Shown: positions 1 to 6,045, numbered from the stretch's first letter. The stretch: 7,857 bases of DNA from an uncultured Coriobacteriaceae bacterium (GCA_900543875.1 UQSV01000065.1:1-7857), one strand, 5' to 3'. Program-made: numbers and translations. Notes: a model not told the origin generated them from the letters alone.

Positions 1-1061
1 CGGGCGGCCACCCCGGCGCAGGCGAGGGCGACGGCCCCTCTCGCGCAGAGGCCGGGGAGCCAAGGCCAGCGCTCGCGCGCGCTCACGTGGGCAGCCTGCT
101 CCCAGGCCTCGGCGTTGGGGTCTGGCTCGCCGTTTGCCTGGGCCACGAGCGAGGCCACCGAGGCGCGCCCCTCGTCCTCGTCTCCCAGGTAGGGAACGAC
201 CTGCTTGGCAAGCTCGCCCGCCGTGTTGGGCCGCTCCGAGGGGTCTGCCGAGATGGCGCGGCCCAGAAGGTCGCTCACCGGGCCCGCCAGCTCGCCCTCG
301 ACCTTACCCAACGGCTTTGCGCCGCGCTCAATCTTCTTGCGCGACGTCTCGGCGTCCTTGGCCGCGAAGGGGCTCGTGCCCGTGAGCGCCTGATAGCACA
401 CGACGCCCAGCGCAAAGATGTCCGTGCGCTCGTCGACGAGATCGCCCTCGAGCTGCTCGGGAGGCATGTAGCCAACGGTGCCGCCGCGCGCCCCCTCCCA
501 GCCGGCCACGCTCGAGAGGCTCGCCATGCCAAAGTCGCCGAGCTTCACGATGCCCGAGCCGTCGATGAAGACGTTGGAGGGCTTGATGTCGAGGTGGAGC
601 ACGCCGTTTGCGTGGGCAAAGTCGAGTGCGGCGGCAAGGCTCGAGAGCACGTGGGCACACTCGTCATAGGTGAGCACGCCGCCCTCGACGCGGCTCATGA
701 GCTCGGCCAGGGTGAGGCCGTTCACGTATTCCATGATGAGATAGGCAACCGAGCCCTCGACCGCAAAGTCGTGGACGGTGACGATGTTGGGGTGCGCGAG
801 GCGCGAGGTGATGCGGGCCTCGTCGAGCGCCTCGGCCAAGGTGGAGGAGGACATGCCCGGCGCCGCCGTGAGCGGCATGCACTTGATGGCGACCCTGCGC
901 TCGAGGCGCGTGTCCCAGCAGACGTGGACCGCGCCAAACCCACCTGTGCCGCGCGTCTCGACCACGCGGTACCTGGCCAGCAGCAGGGGCTGCTCGGCCT
1001 GGGGCTGCGCCTGTTGGGGCGGCGCCGCCCAGCCCATCTGTGTGGGGTTGGGGTCCTGCAC
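1..1061 (-). CDS. PknB-like transmembrane Ser/Thr protein kinase, C-terminus cut by window edge
   Basis: This is a Hanks-type kinase that phosphorylates protein Ser/Thr from the cytoplasmic face of the membrane. The visible 353 residues contain the glycine loop GTGGFG (38-43), the ATP lysine in VAIK (K60), the probable helix-C glutamate E81, the catalytic loop HLDIKPSN (156-163), DFG (176-178), GTVGYMPPEQ (194-203) and DIFALGVVCYQALTG (214-228). A charged linker (about 294-331) follows, then a hydrophobic stretch from about 332 that looks like the start of a transmembrane helix. Any external sensor domain lies outside the window. The GTG start at 1061 is chosen because GAGG sits six bases upstream; the alternative ATG at codon 9 (1037) lacks a comparable site. 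The usual HRD arginine is Leu157, so this is a non-RD kinase, and its activation segment is poor in threonine. The kinase assignment is firm; its substrate is unknown. Confidence 0.95.
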   Translation of the reverse strand, partial: MQDPNPTQMGWAAPPQQAQPQAEQPLLLARYRVVETRGTGGFGAVHVCWDTRLERRVAIKCMPLTAAPGMSSSTLAEALDEARITSRLAHPNIVTVHDFAVEGSVAYLIMEYVNGLTLAELMSRVEGGVLTYDECAHVLSSLAAALDFAHANGVLHLDIKPSNVFIDGSGIVKLGDFGMASLSSVAGWEGARGGTVGYMPPEQLEGDLVDERTDIFALGVVCYQALTGTSPFAAKDAETSRKKIERGAKPLGKVEGELAGPVSDLLGRAISADPSERPNTAGELAKQVVPYLGDEDEGRASVASLVAQANGEPDPNAEAWEQAAHVSARERWPWLPGLCARGAVALACAGVAA

Positions 1062-1097
1062 GGCCTTCCTCGTTTCAGCTGCGTGTGCCGGTGCGAA

Positions 1098-1193
1098 TTC
1101 TCGGCACGATTTTACCCCGTATTGGAGGCGCAGCTTATGTGGGGAGAAGGGCGCTCATTATGCGAGGGACGGCACTTTGGTCCTTCTCGGCAC
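1098..1193. repeat. Two exact copies of a 10-bp motif between kinase and tRNA genes
   Basis: TTCTCGGCAC occurs at 1098-1107 and again at 1184-1193. Each copy is followed within a base or two by an AT-rich run, GATTTTA or ATTTTTC. On the minus strand they read GTGCCGAGAA. The first copy lies just downstream of the proposed kinase -10 box and the second just upstream of the tRNA-Leu promoter. A 9-base core (TTCTCGGCA) recurs at 1409-1417 in the right arm of the inverted repeat behind the tRNA. Function is unknown; an operator or a dispersed genomic repeat are both possible. Confidence 0.45.
1109..1114 (-). promoter_or_regulatory. Possible -10 box for the kinase gene
   Basis: TAAAAT on the minus strand lies about 48 bases upstream of the GTG start and is the best -10-like hexamer in the AT-richer part of the spacer. 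No convincing -35 hexamer is seen 16-18 bases upstream. The call rests on position and the single hexamer. Confidence 0.3.
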
Positions 1194-1210
1194 ATTTTTC
1201 AAAAAAGTTC

Positions 1211-1240
1211 TTGCGTGTGAGTTGGGGCATCGGGTAATAT
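1211..1240 (+). promoter_or_regulatory. Promoter of tRNA-Leu
   Basis: A -35 element TTGCGT (1211-1216) and a -10 element TAATAT (1235-1240) are separated by 18 bases. The expected transcription start near 1247 is about seven bases before the mature tRNA 5' end. The -10 is a good match to the primary sigma consensus and the -35 matches only in its TTG. An A-rich stretch at 1200-1206 just upstream could act as an UP-like element. Confidence 0.6.
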
Positions 1241-1253
1241 CAATCCTGCATTT

Positions 1254-1340
1254 GCGGGCGTGGCGGAATTGGCAGACGCGTACGGTTCAGGTCCGTATGG
1301 GGGCAACCCCATGAAGGTTCAAGTCCTTTCGCCCGCACCA
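1254..1340 (+). tRNA. tRNA-Leu(CAG)
   Basis: This is a class II (long variable arm) tRNA that delivers leucine to CUG codons. The acceptor stem is GCGGGCG (1254-1260) with CGCCCGC (1330-1336), the discriminator is A1337, and CCA is encoded at 1338-1340. The D stem is GCG/CGC (1263-1265/1277-1279). The anticodon stem is TACGG/CCGTA (1281-1285/1293-1297) around loop TTCAGGT, giving anticodon CAG at 1288-1290. The variable arm is TGGGG-GCAA-CCCCA (1298-1311). The T arm is GAAGG-TTCAAGT-CCTTT (1313-1329). The long variable arm and A discriminator are leucine identity features. It appears to be a single-gene transcription unit with its own promoter and terminator. Confidence 0.97.
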
Positions 1341-1350
1341 TGAATTTGAG

Positions 1351-1377
1351 AGGCTCCGGTTCGCTGGAGCCTTTTTT
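1351..1377 (+). terminator. Rho-independent terminator of tRNA-Leu
   Basis: An eight-pair stem (1352-1359 with 1364-1371, one G-T pair) closes a TTCG tetraloop and is followed at once by six T residues (1372-1377). It begins 11 bases after the tRNA CCA end. Confidence 0.9.
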
Positions 1378-1421
1378 GTTGCCGAAAAGGGCCGCGAGGC
1401 CGTCGCCCTTCTCGGCAACAA
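1376..1421. repeat. 17-position imperfect inverted repeat behind the tRNA terminator
   Basis: The left arm 1376-1392 (TTGTTGCCGAAAAGGGC) pairs with 1405-1421 (GCCCTTCTCGGCAACAA) at 16 of 17 positions. The only mismatch is A1386 with C1411, and the loop is 12 bases. The left arm begins inside the T-tract of the tRNA terminator. As RNA it would form a very stable hairpin but has no following T-run. The arms carry the TGCCGARAA core also seen at 1098 and 1184. No gene is seen from 1378 to 1580. Confidence 0.7.
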
Positions 1422-1580
1422 TGCTATTGGGGCCATTGGTGCTTCCCACCCTGTGGCCATTGACGTTCTTTTTTTGGGGTCGCTGACGCCTCCGACTTCG
1501 ATGCCCTGCTTCTTTCGCATAGATTCCGACCACTGCTTGCTACGCCTTGTAGTGCTGCGCACTAGCTCTACATATAAGTA

Positions 1581-1600
1581 GGGCGCGGTCTCCCGCGCCC
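1581..1600 (-). terminator. Probable terminator hairpin of the small membrane-protein gene
   Basis: GGGCGCGG and CCGCGCCC form an eight-pair stem with a four-base loop, starting eight bases beyond the stop codon at 1608. On the minus strand it is followed by TACTTATATG rather than a clean T-run, so termination may be inefficient or factor-assisted. Confidence 0.5.
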
Positions 1601-1607
1601 CTAGGCC

Positions 1608-1862
1608 TTACTTGTTGTCGTCGTCAAAGAGCGACCAGCCGCTCTCGTCGTCCGTCTCGTCATCGTAGCAGTCGAAGTCTTTGCGTGTCTTGCGCTCGAG
1701 CAGAAGCGCCGCGATGAGGAAGCCAACAAGAATGACGCCGAGCAGGACAAAGACGCCCTCTCGCGAGCTAAAGAGCCAGGTAAAGATGCCTGCGATATCC
1801 ACCGTGAGCCGCCCTTCCAGCGCCATTTTCGCCAATGTGGCAACAGCGCGCGTGTTCGTCAT
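1608..1862 (-). CDS. Small single-span membrane protein with acidic C-terminal tail, unknown function
   Basis: I do not recognise the family. The 84-residue product has a short N-terminal region, one strongly hydrophobic segment (about 37-55, rich in V/L/I/A), a basic stop-transfer patch (ERKTRK, 56-61), and a tail in which 11 of the last 23 residues are Asp or Glu. This suggests an inner-membrane protein with its N-terminus outside and an acidic cytoplasmic tail. The ATG at 1862 has no recognisable Shine-Dalgarno sequence, and a -10-like TATACT lies only about 11 bases upstream, so the message may be nearly leaderless. A second in-frame ATG (codon 13, 1826) also lacks a clear ribosome site. 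The gene is divergent from serS. Codon use matches its neighbours and the hydrophobic segment is coherent, which favours a real gene. Confidence 0.7.
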   Translation of the reverse strand: MTNTRAVATLAKMALEGRLTVDIAGIFTWLFSSREGVFVLLGVILVGFLIAALLLERKTRKDFDCYDDETDDESGWSLFDDDNK

Positions 1863-1872
1863 TAACGGTCAT

Positions 1873-1884
1873 AAGTATATACTT
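1873..1884. promoter_or_regulatory. Palindromic -10-like element between serS and the small membrane-protein gene
   Basis: AAGTATATACTT is a perfect 12-bp palindrome, so both strands read TATACT (1878-1883 on plus, 1879-1874 on minus). For serS, a weak -35 TTCGTC (1855-1860) lies 17 bases upstream, giving a leader of roughly 80-85 bases. For the minus-strand gene the start would fall only a few bases before its ATG. Symmetric -10 sequences are known to drive divergent initiation in bacteria. Confidence 0.5.
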
Positions 1885-1900
1885 GGCTACCAGTTCATCC

Positions 1901-1947
1901 TGCGGGTCTTATGCCCGCATGAGACGAGCGGCATTCAGCCGCGCGTC
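1901..1947 (+). promoter_or_regulatory. Two consecutive hairpins in the serS leader
   Basis: Hairpin 1 is TGCGGG (1901-1906) with CCCGCA (1914-1919) around a seven-base loop. Hairpin 2 is GACG-A-GCGGC (1923-1932) with GCCGC-G-CGTC (1938-1947) around loop ATTCA. Neither is followed by a T-run, and no T-box sequence of the GGGTGGNACCGCG type is present. They could stabilise the leader, or hold a binding site; their role is unknown. Confidence 0.4.
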
Positions 1948-1972
1948 CAGACGGCAACGAGAGGTTACTCAC

Positions 1973-3259
1973 ATGCTCGACATGAAGTTCGTTCGCGAAA
2001 ACCCCGATGCTATCGATGCTGCCATGGCGAACCGTCAGTCCAGTTGGGACCGCGAGAAGTTCTTTGAGCTCGATGACGAGCGTCGCGCCGTGATTGGTGA
2101 GGTCGAGGAGCTCCAGGCCACGCGCAACGCCGAGTCCAAGAAGATCGGCGCCCTCATGAAGGAGGGCAAGAAGGACGAGGCCGAGGCCGCCAAGGAGGCC
2201 GTCCGCGAGGTCAACGAGAAGATCGAGGGCCTGGCCGAGCGCCGCACCAAGCTTGAGGCCGACCTCTATGACTTCATGGCCCACCTGCCCAACATCCCGT
2301 GCGAGGCCACGCCCGTGGGCGTCGACGAGACCGAGAACATCGAGCGCCGTCGCTGGGGCACCCCGCGCGACTTCGAGGCCGAGGGCTTTGAGTTCAAGGC
2401 CCACTGGGACCTTGGCACCGACCTCGACATCCTCGACTTTGACCGTGGCAACAAGCTCTCCGGTAGCCGCTTCACCGTGCTTGGTGGTGCCGGCGCCCGC
2501 CTCGAGCGCGCCCTCATCAACTTCTTCATCGACACGCACACGGCCCGCGGCTTCAAGGAGTGGTGGCCGCCCATCGTCGTCAAGCGTCAGACCATGTTTG
2601 GCACCGGCCAGCTCCCCAAGTTCGAGGATGACGCCTACCACGTGTCGGGCGACAACTTCCTGATCCCCACGGCCGAGGTCGTTCTCACGAACCTCCACGC
2701 CGGCGAGGTCCTCGACGCCGATACCCTGCCGCGTCGCTACACCGCCTTTACCCCGTGCTTCCGCGAGGAGGCCGGCTCCGCTGGCCGCGACACCCGCGGC
2801 ATCATTCGCCAGCACGAGTTCGACAAGGTAGAGATGGTCAAGTTCGCCAAGCCCGAGGAGTCCGACGCCGAGCTCGAGAGCATGACGCACGAGGCCGAGT
2901 ACCTGCTGCAGCAGCTGGGCCTGCCGTACCGCGTCATCTCCCTGTGCACCGGCGACCTGGGCTTCTCCGCCCGCCAGACCTATGACATCGAGGTCTGGTT
3001 GCCGAGCTACAACGCCTACAAGGAGATCTCCTCCTGCTCCAACTGCGGCGACTTCCAGGCCCGCCGCGCCAACATCAAGTACCGCGACCCCGAGAACTTC
3101 AAGGGCACGCGCTTCCTGCACACGCTCAACGGCTCCGGCCTGCCCGCCGGCCGCACCATGGCCGCCATTCTCGAGAACTACCAGAACGCCGATGGCTCCA
3201 TCACGGTGCCCGAGGTCCTGCGCCCCTACATGGGCTGCGACAAGATCGAGCGCGCGTAG
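1973..3259 (+). CDS. serS: Seryl-tRNA synthetase
   Basis: This is a cytoplasmic class II aminoacyl-tRNA synthetase that charges tRNA-Ser, and also tRNA-Sec where present, with serine using ATP. The 428-residue product has the usual bacterial length. The N-terminus MLDMKFVRENP leads into an antiparallel coiled-coil arm (about 26-100) that grips the long variable arm of tRNA-Ser. The catalytic core contains the serine-binding TAE (233-235), motif 2 with FREEAGSAGRDTRG (263-276), and motif 3 with GLPAGRTMAAILENYQ (389-404). The start is the ATG at 1973, because it gives the canonical family N-terminus and has GAGAGG eight bases upstream; the reading frame stays open another 46 codons upstream without family similarity. 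It is transcribed alone, with a hairpin-bearing leader and a strong terminator. No truncation or missing catalytic residue is seen. Confidence 0.98.
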   Translation: MLDMKFVRENPDAIDAAMANRQSSWDREKFFELDDERRAVIGEVEELQATRNAESKKIGALMKEGKKDEAEAAKEAVREVNEKIEGLAERRTKLEADLYDFMAHLPNIPCEATPVGVDETENIERRRWGTPRDFEAEGFEFKAHWDLGTDLDILDFDRGNKLSGSRFTVLGGAGARLERALINFFIDTHTARGFKEWWPPIVVKRQTMFGTGQLPKFEDDAYHVSGDNFLIPTAEVVLTNLHAGEVLDADTLPRRYTAFTPCFREEAGSAGRDTRGIIRQHEFDKVEMVKFAKPEESDAELESMTHEAEYLLQQLGLPYRVISLCTGDLGFSARQTYDIEVWLPSYNAYKEISSCSNCGDFQARRANIKYRDPENFKGTRFLHTLNGSGLPAGRTMAAILENYQNADGSITVPEVLRPYMGCDKIERA

Positions 3260-3288
3260 CGTTCGAGTGGCATAGCTCCGCACAAGCT

Positions 3289-3328
3289 GGCGGCCCGCCT
3301 CGGAATGCTCCGGGGCGGGCCGCCTTTT
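3289..3328 (+). terminator. Rho-independent terminator of serS
   Basis: A 14-pair GC-rich stem (3289-3302 with 3311-3324, one T-G pair) with an eight-base loop is followed by TTTT (3325-3328). It lies 30 bases after the serS stop. The other strand has no T-run after the stem, so it is probably not an efficient terminator for the convergent yycJ-like gene. Confidence 0.88.
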
Positions 3329-3415
3329 GCATGACGGTAAGCTGTGGGCGGCTCGCGGACCGGGCGACGGGGCGAGATGCACGTGGTCATCGGGTTTGCG
3401 TGGCTCGCTGGCTCC

Positions 3416-4315
3416 CTACCAGATGGTCATGGGCTTGTCCTGGCCGGCGGCGCAGATGGTGAGCGCGCCGTCTGACGTGCGAGCCTCGGTGAACGTGGTG
3501 TTGGCCGCCTCGGCACCAACCGCCGCGGCCAGCGTGCGCACCGCGATGCTGGGACGGTTGTTCTCCTGCGAGAGGTGCATAGCAACCACCGTCTCGGTTG
3601 TGGGGCCCGCGAGCTCGCGCAGCGCGACTGCTGCCTGGTTGTTTGACAGGTGGCCATGGTCGCCCGCCACGCGTTCCTTGAGGATGGCGGGGTAGGGGCC
3701 GGTGGCGAGCATGCGCTCGTCGTGGTTGCTCTCGAGGGCCAGGATACGCACGCCTCGCAGCAGCTCGAGTGCGCGGTTGCCCAGCACGCCCGTGTCGGTG
3801 CAGTAGCCCAGGCTGTCGGTGCCTGCGCTCGTCTCGCAGTCGAAGCGCAGGCCAAAGGGGTCGGCCACGTCGTGCGAGGTGGGGAAGGTGCGCACGCGCA
3901 TGCCGCAGGCCTCGAACTCGTCTGCGCTGTTCACCAGCTCAAACGGCAACGTGGCGAGGTACTTGCGCCCGCTGGCGGTGCCGGCCGTGGCAACGAGCCT
4001 GCCGGAGTAGCGCTTGCAGAAGACGGTGAGGCCGCTCACGTGGTCGCTGTGCTCGTGCGTCACCACGACGCAGCCAACGCGGTCCATGTTGACGTCCAGC
4101 TCGTCGGCGCGGCGCAGCAGCTCGCGGCGGCTCAGGCCGTCGTCGATGAGGACGCTTCCCTGCGGCCCCTCCACCACCGCGGCGTTGCCCTTGGACCCGC
4201 TCGCCAGAACGTGCAGGTGCATGAGCGGCGCCAGTGGGGTGGCCTCCTGCGGCCAGGGCAGGTCTAGGTCGCTTGCGGCATCGTGCGTGCCAAACTCGGT
4301 CTCCCATCCGTTCAC
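3416..4315 (-). CDS. yycJ: YycJ/WalJ (VicX)-family metallo-beta-lactamase-fold hydrolase, probable nuclease
   Basis: This is a two-metal hydrolase of the metallo-beta-lactamase fold. Family members (YycJ/WalJ/VicX) are regarded as cytoplasmic DNA exonucleases, with a proposed mismatch-repair role in Bacillus. In this 299-residue product the family opening LHVLASGSKGN is at 34-44. The metal ligands lie in THEHSDH (86-92), SHD (H148), YCTDTG (D174) and DHGHLSN (H220, H222), with further conserved ESNHD (195-199) and AMHLS (245-249). No signal peptide is seen. The GTG at 4315 overlaps the stop of the upstream hydrolase as GTGA, pointing to translational coupling. An ATG at codon 32 (4222) would give the usual family N-terminus, but its AGGAGG lies 20 bases away, too far. 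If 4315 is the start, residues 1-31 are an unusual extension. Unlike many Firmicutes relatives it does not sit beside walRK in this window. Confidence 0.92.
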   Translation of the reverse strand: MNGWETEFGTHDAASDLDLPWPQEATPLAPLMHLHVLASGSKGNAAVVEGPQGSVLIDDGLSRRELLRRADELDVNMDRVGCVVVTHEHSDHVSGLTVFCKRYSGRLVATAGTASGRKYLATLPFELVNSADEFEACGMRVRTFPTSHDVADPFGLRFDCETSAGTDSLGYCTDTGVLGNRALELLRGVRILALESNHDERMLATGPYPAILKERVAGDHGHLSNNQAAVALRELAGPTTETVVAMHLSQENNRPSIAVRTLAAAVGAEAANTTFTEARTSDGALTICAAGQDKPMTIW

Positions 4316-6045
4316 GCTCGCACACCTCGCTCGCGGGCAACGCTCTCGAGGGCGGCGAGGTCTGCTCGGTCGGGGGCGGTGTCAAAGGCCCCGCCGCCGG
4401 CGAGCTCAGCGCGCTTTGCTCGCACGAGGTCTGCAAGCAGGGCGTCCGCCGCCTCGGTCGAGGTGTGGAGTGCTTGGTAGACCAGGGTGGGAACGATGGC
4501 GTAGCGCCCAGCGAGGAAGTGGCAGCCCACGAAGTCGTTGGGGTCTGTGGCGGGGTCGAGCACGGGCGTGTTGCGGCGGCTCGTGAGCCAGGCGATGGCA
4601 AGGTGGTTCACGGGGTCGATGAGGGTAAAGGTGCCGGTCCAGCCGGTGTGGCCAACGCTCGCCGTGTCGGGTACCTGCGAGAAGATCTGCGTGTAGCCGG
4701 CGTGGGCCTTGCGGCGCCAGCCCAGGCCAAAGGTGGGGTCGGTGTCCTTGGGTTTGATGAAGCGGTCGAGGGTGTCCTCGTCAAAGAGGCGCACGTTGCC
4801 GTAGCCGCCGCGGTTGACGATGGCCTGCATGAGCACGGCAACGTCGCTCGCGCAGGAGAAGAGGCCGGCATGGCCGGAGACGCCTCCCATCACGTGGAAG
4901 GCCTTGGCGTCGTGGCACTCGCCCTGAACGGTGTGACGGCGCACGCCCTCGAAGCTCACCGCGCCGTCGCGCGTGTTGCCCATGAGCTCGGTCGCCGCAC
5001 AGTCATCCTTGGAAAAGCCGTGCTTGAGAGGCTCGAACGTGGTGTGGGTGAGCCCCAGGGGCTCATAGATCTGCTCACGCACGTAATCGTCGAGGCGCTG
5101 GCCGGTTATGGCCTCGACCACAAAGCCAAGCAGCATGTAGTCGACGTCCGAGTAACGCGTGGCGGTGCCGGGGGCGTACTCGAGCGGCGTGGCGATGATC
5201 TTCTCGAGCGCCTCATCACGGCTCTGGGTAAAGAGGACGGCGTTGGCGCGGCTGCCGGCCACGACCCTGTGGAGCTGGGGGTCGTAGTCGACGTTGTGGT
5301 AGCTGGGGTCTGCCGGGAAGCCCGCCTGGTGCTGGAGCAGCTCGGTGATGGTGAGCTCGTCCTTGCCGGGAATCGCGGCGCCCGGCTGGTCGCGGAACTT
5401 GGGCAGGTAGTCGCGCACGCGCGCCGTGAGGTCGAGCCTGCCCTCGCTCGCGAGCTTCTGCAGGGCAAGGTTGCAGGCATACATCTTGGTGTTGCTCGCC
5501 ATGTCGAAGAGCGTCTCGTCCGTGACGGGCCTTCGCTCGGCGGCCGGGATGGGCGTGCCGTCTGGCAGGTAGGAGTTGGTGGCCCCGTAACAGCGGCGGG
5601 CGATGATGGCGCCGTCTTTTGCCACGACGAGCTGGCCGCACGAGAAGCCGTCCTTGACCTCGGCGTTAATGACCTGGTCGAGCAGGGCGAGCGAGGGGTT
5701 GCTCTCCCAGGCGGCGGTGTCGTCGCGAAGGGTTGGGTAGGCAATGCGCACCTCGATGGTGCCCGCGTTGGCCTCGAGGGTGCTGACCTGCAGGTAGTTG
5801 TCGCCATTGACGGTTGCGTGGGCGATGCTTGCGCGCACCCAGCCCTCGGCGTCTGCCTCTCCTGCGAGCGAGATGGGCGAGCCGTTCACAAAGACGCGGA
5901 AGGCGTCGGGGCGCCGCGCGCGCGCCTCGATGGCGCCCTGGCCCTCGAAGCCCACGAAGGTTCGCGTCGCGTTTGTGGCGAGCGAGGCGTCATAGTCGTG
6001 CTCGCCTGGCGTTGCGGGGCAGCAAAGTTCTAGCTGGTATGCCAT
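4312..6045 (-). CDS. YfeW/PBP4B-like serine hydrolase (class C beta-lactamase fold) with extra N-terminal domain
   Basis: This is a serine hydrolase of the beta-lactamase/D,D-peptidase superfamily. The catalytic part (about 115-525 of 577) closely follows E. coli YfeW (PBP4B, a putative D,D-carboxypeptidase or esterase), as recalled from memory. It has the nucleophile box SNTK (S184, K187) within FDMASNTKMYACNLALQKL, YSD (298-300) in place of YxN, GGVSGHAGLFS (387-397) and HTGWTG (466-471) in place of KTG. Residues 1 to about 110 form a separate beta-rich region with FRVFVNGSPISL (49-60) and GDNYLQV (81-87), resembling galactose-binding/jelly-roll modules. The last 50 residues are an Ala-rich helical tail. 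The ATG at 6045 is chosen for AAGGAG six bases upstream. There is no signal peptide or membrane span, which is odd for a wall enzyme and suggests an intracellular substrate or unusual export. It is the first gene of an operon with the yycJ-like gene. Confidence 0.92.
   Translation of the reverse strand: MAYQLELCCPATPGEHDYDASLATNATRTFVGFEGQGAIEARARRPDAFRVFVNGSPISLAGEADAEGWVRASIAHATVNGDNYLQVSTLEANAGTIEVRIAYPTLRDDTAAWESNPSLALLDQVINAEVKDGFSCGQLVVAKDGAIIARRCYGATNSYLPDGTPIPAAERRPVTDETLFDMASNTKMYACNLALQKLASEGRLDLTARVRDYLPKFRDQPGAAIPGKDELTITELLQHQAGFPADPSYHNVDYDPQLHRVVAGSRANAVLFTQSRDEALEKIIATPLEYAPGTATRYSDVDYMLLGFVVEAITGQRLDDYVREQIYEPLGLTHTTFEPLKHGFSKDDCAATELMGNTRDGAVSFEGVRRHTVQGECHDAKAFHVMGGVSGHAGLFSCASDVAVLMQAIVNRGGYGNVRLFDEDTLDRFIKPKDTDPTFGLGWRRKAHAGYTQIFSQVPDTASVGHTGWTGTFTLIDPVNHLAIAWLTSRRNTPVLDPATDPNDFVGCHFLAGRYAIVPTLVYQALHTSTEAADALLADLVRAKRAELAGGGAFDTAPDRADLAALESVARERGVRA

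Noticed and set aside
87..1220. Long plus-strand open frame opposite the kinase gene
   Set aside because: It is antisense to a clear kinase, has no domain pattern and reflects GC-rich third positions.
1469..1475. T7 run in the spacer after tRNA-Leu as a second terminator
   Set aside because: No stable hairpin ends within a few bases upstream; the nearest pairings are short and about 10 bases away.
1240..1533. Minus-strand frame covering the tRNA-Leu gene
   Set aside because: It reads AKGLEPSWGCPHTD across the tRNA, a known type of spurious protein from antisense translation of tRNA genes.
1378..1600. Integrated-element attachment site at the tRNA-Leu 3' end
   Set aside because: No second copy of the tRNA 3' end and no integrase gene are visible in the window.
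1911..1922. Three-codon upstream reading frame (ATG CCC GCA TGA) in the serS leader as an attenuator peptide
   Set aside because: It has no serine codon and no ribosome site, so it cannot sense charged tRNA-Ser.
1890..1972. T-box riboswitch for serS
   Set aside because: The leader is too short and has neither the specifier-loop architecture nor the conserved T-box core and antiterminator.
1895..3382. 495-codon minus-strand open frame opposite serS
   Set aside because: It is a low-complexity Val/Leu/Gly/Ala/Asp-rich mirror of the serS codons with no motifs; serS on the other strand is certain.
4234..6033. 599-codon plus-strand open frame opposite the serine hydrolase
   Set aside because: It is antisense to a gene with complete catalytic motifs; composition is typical of GC-bias shadow frames.
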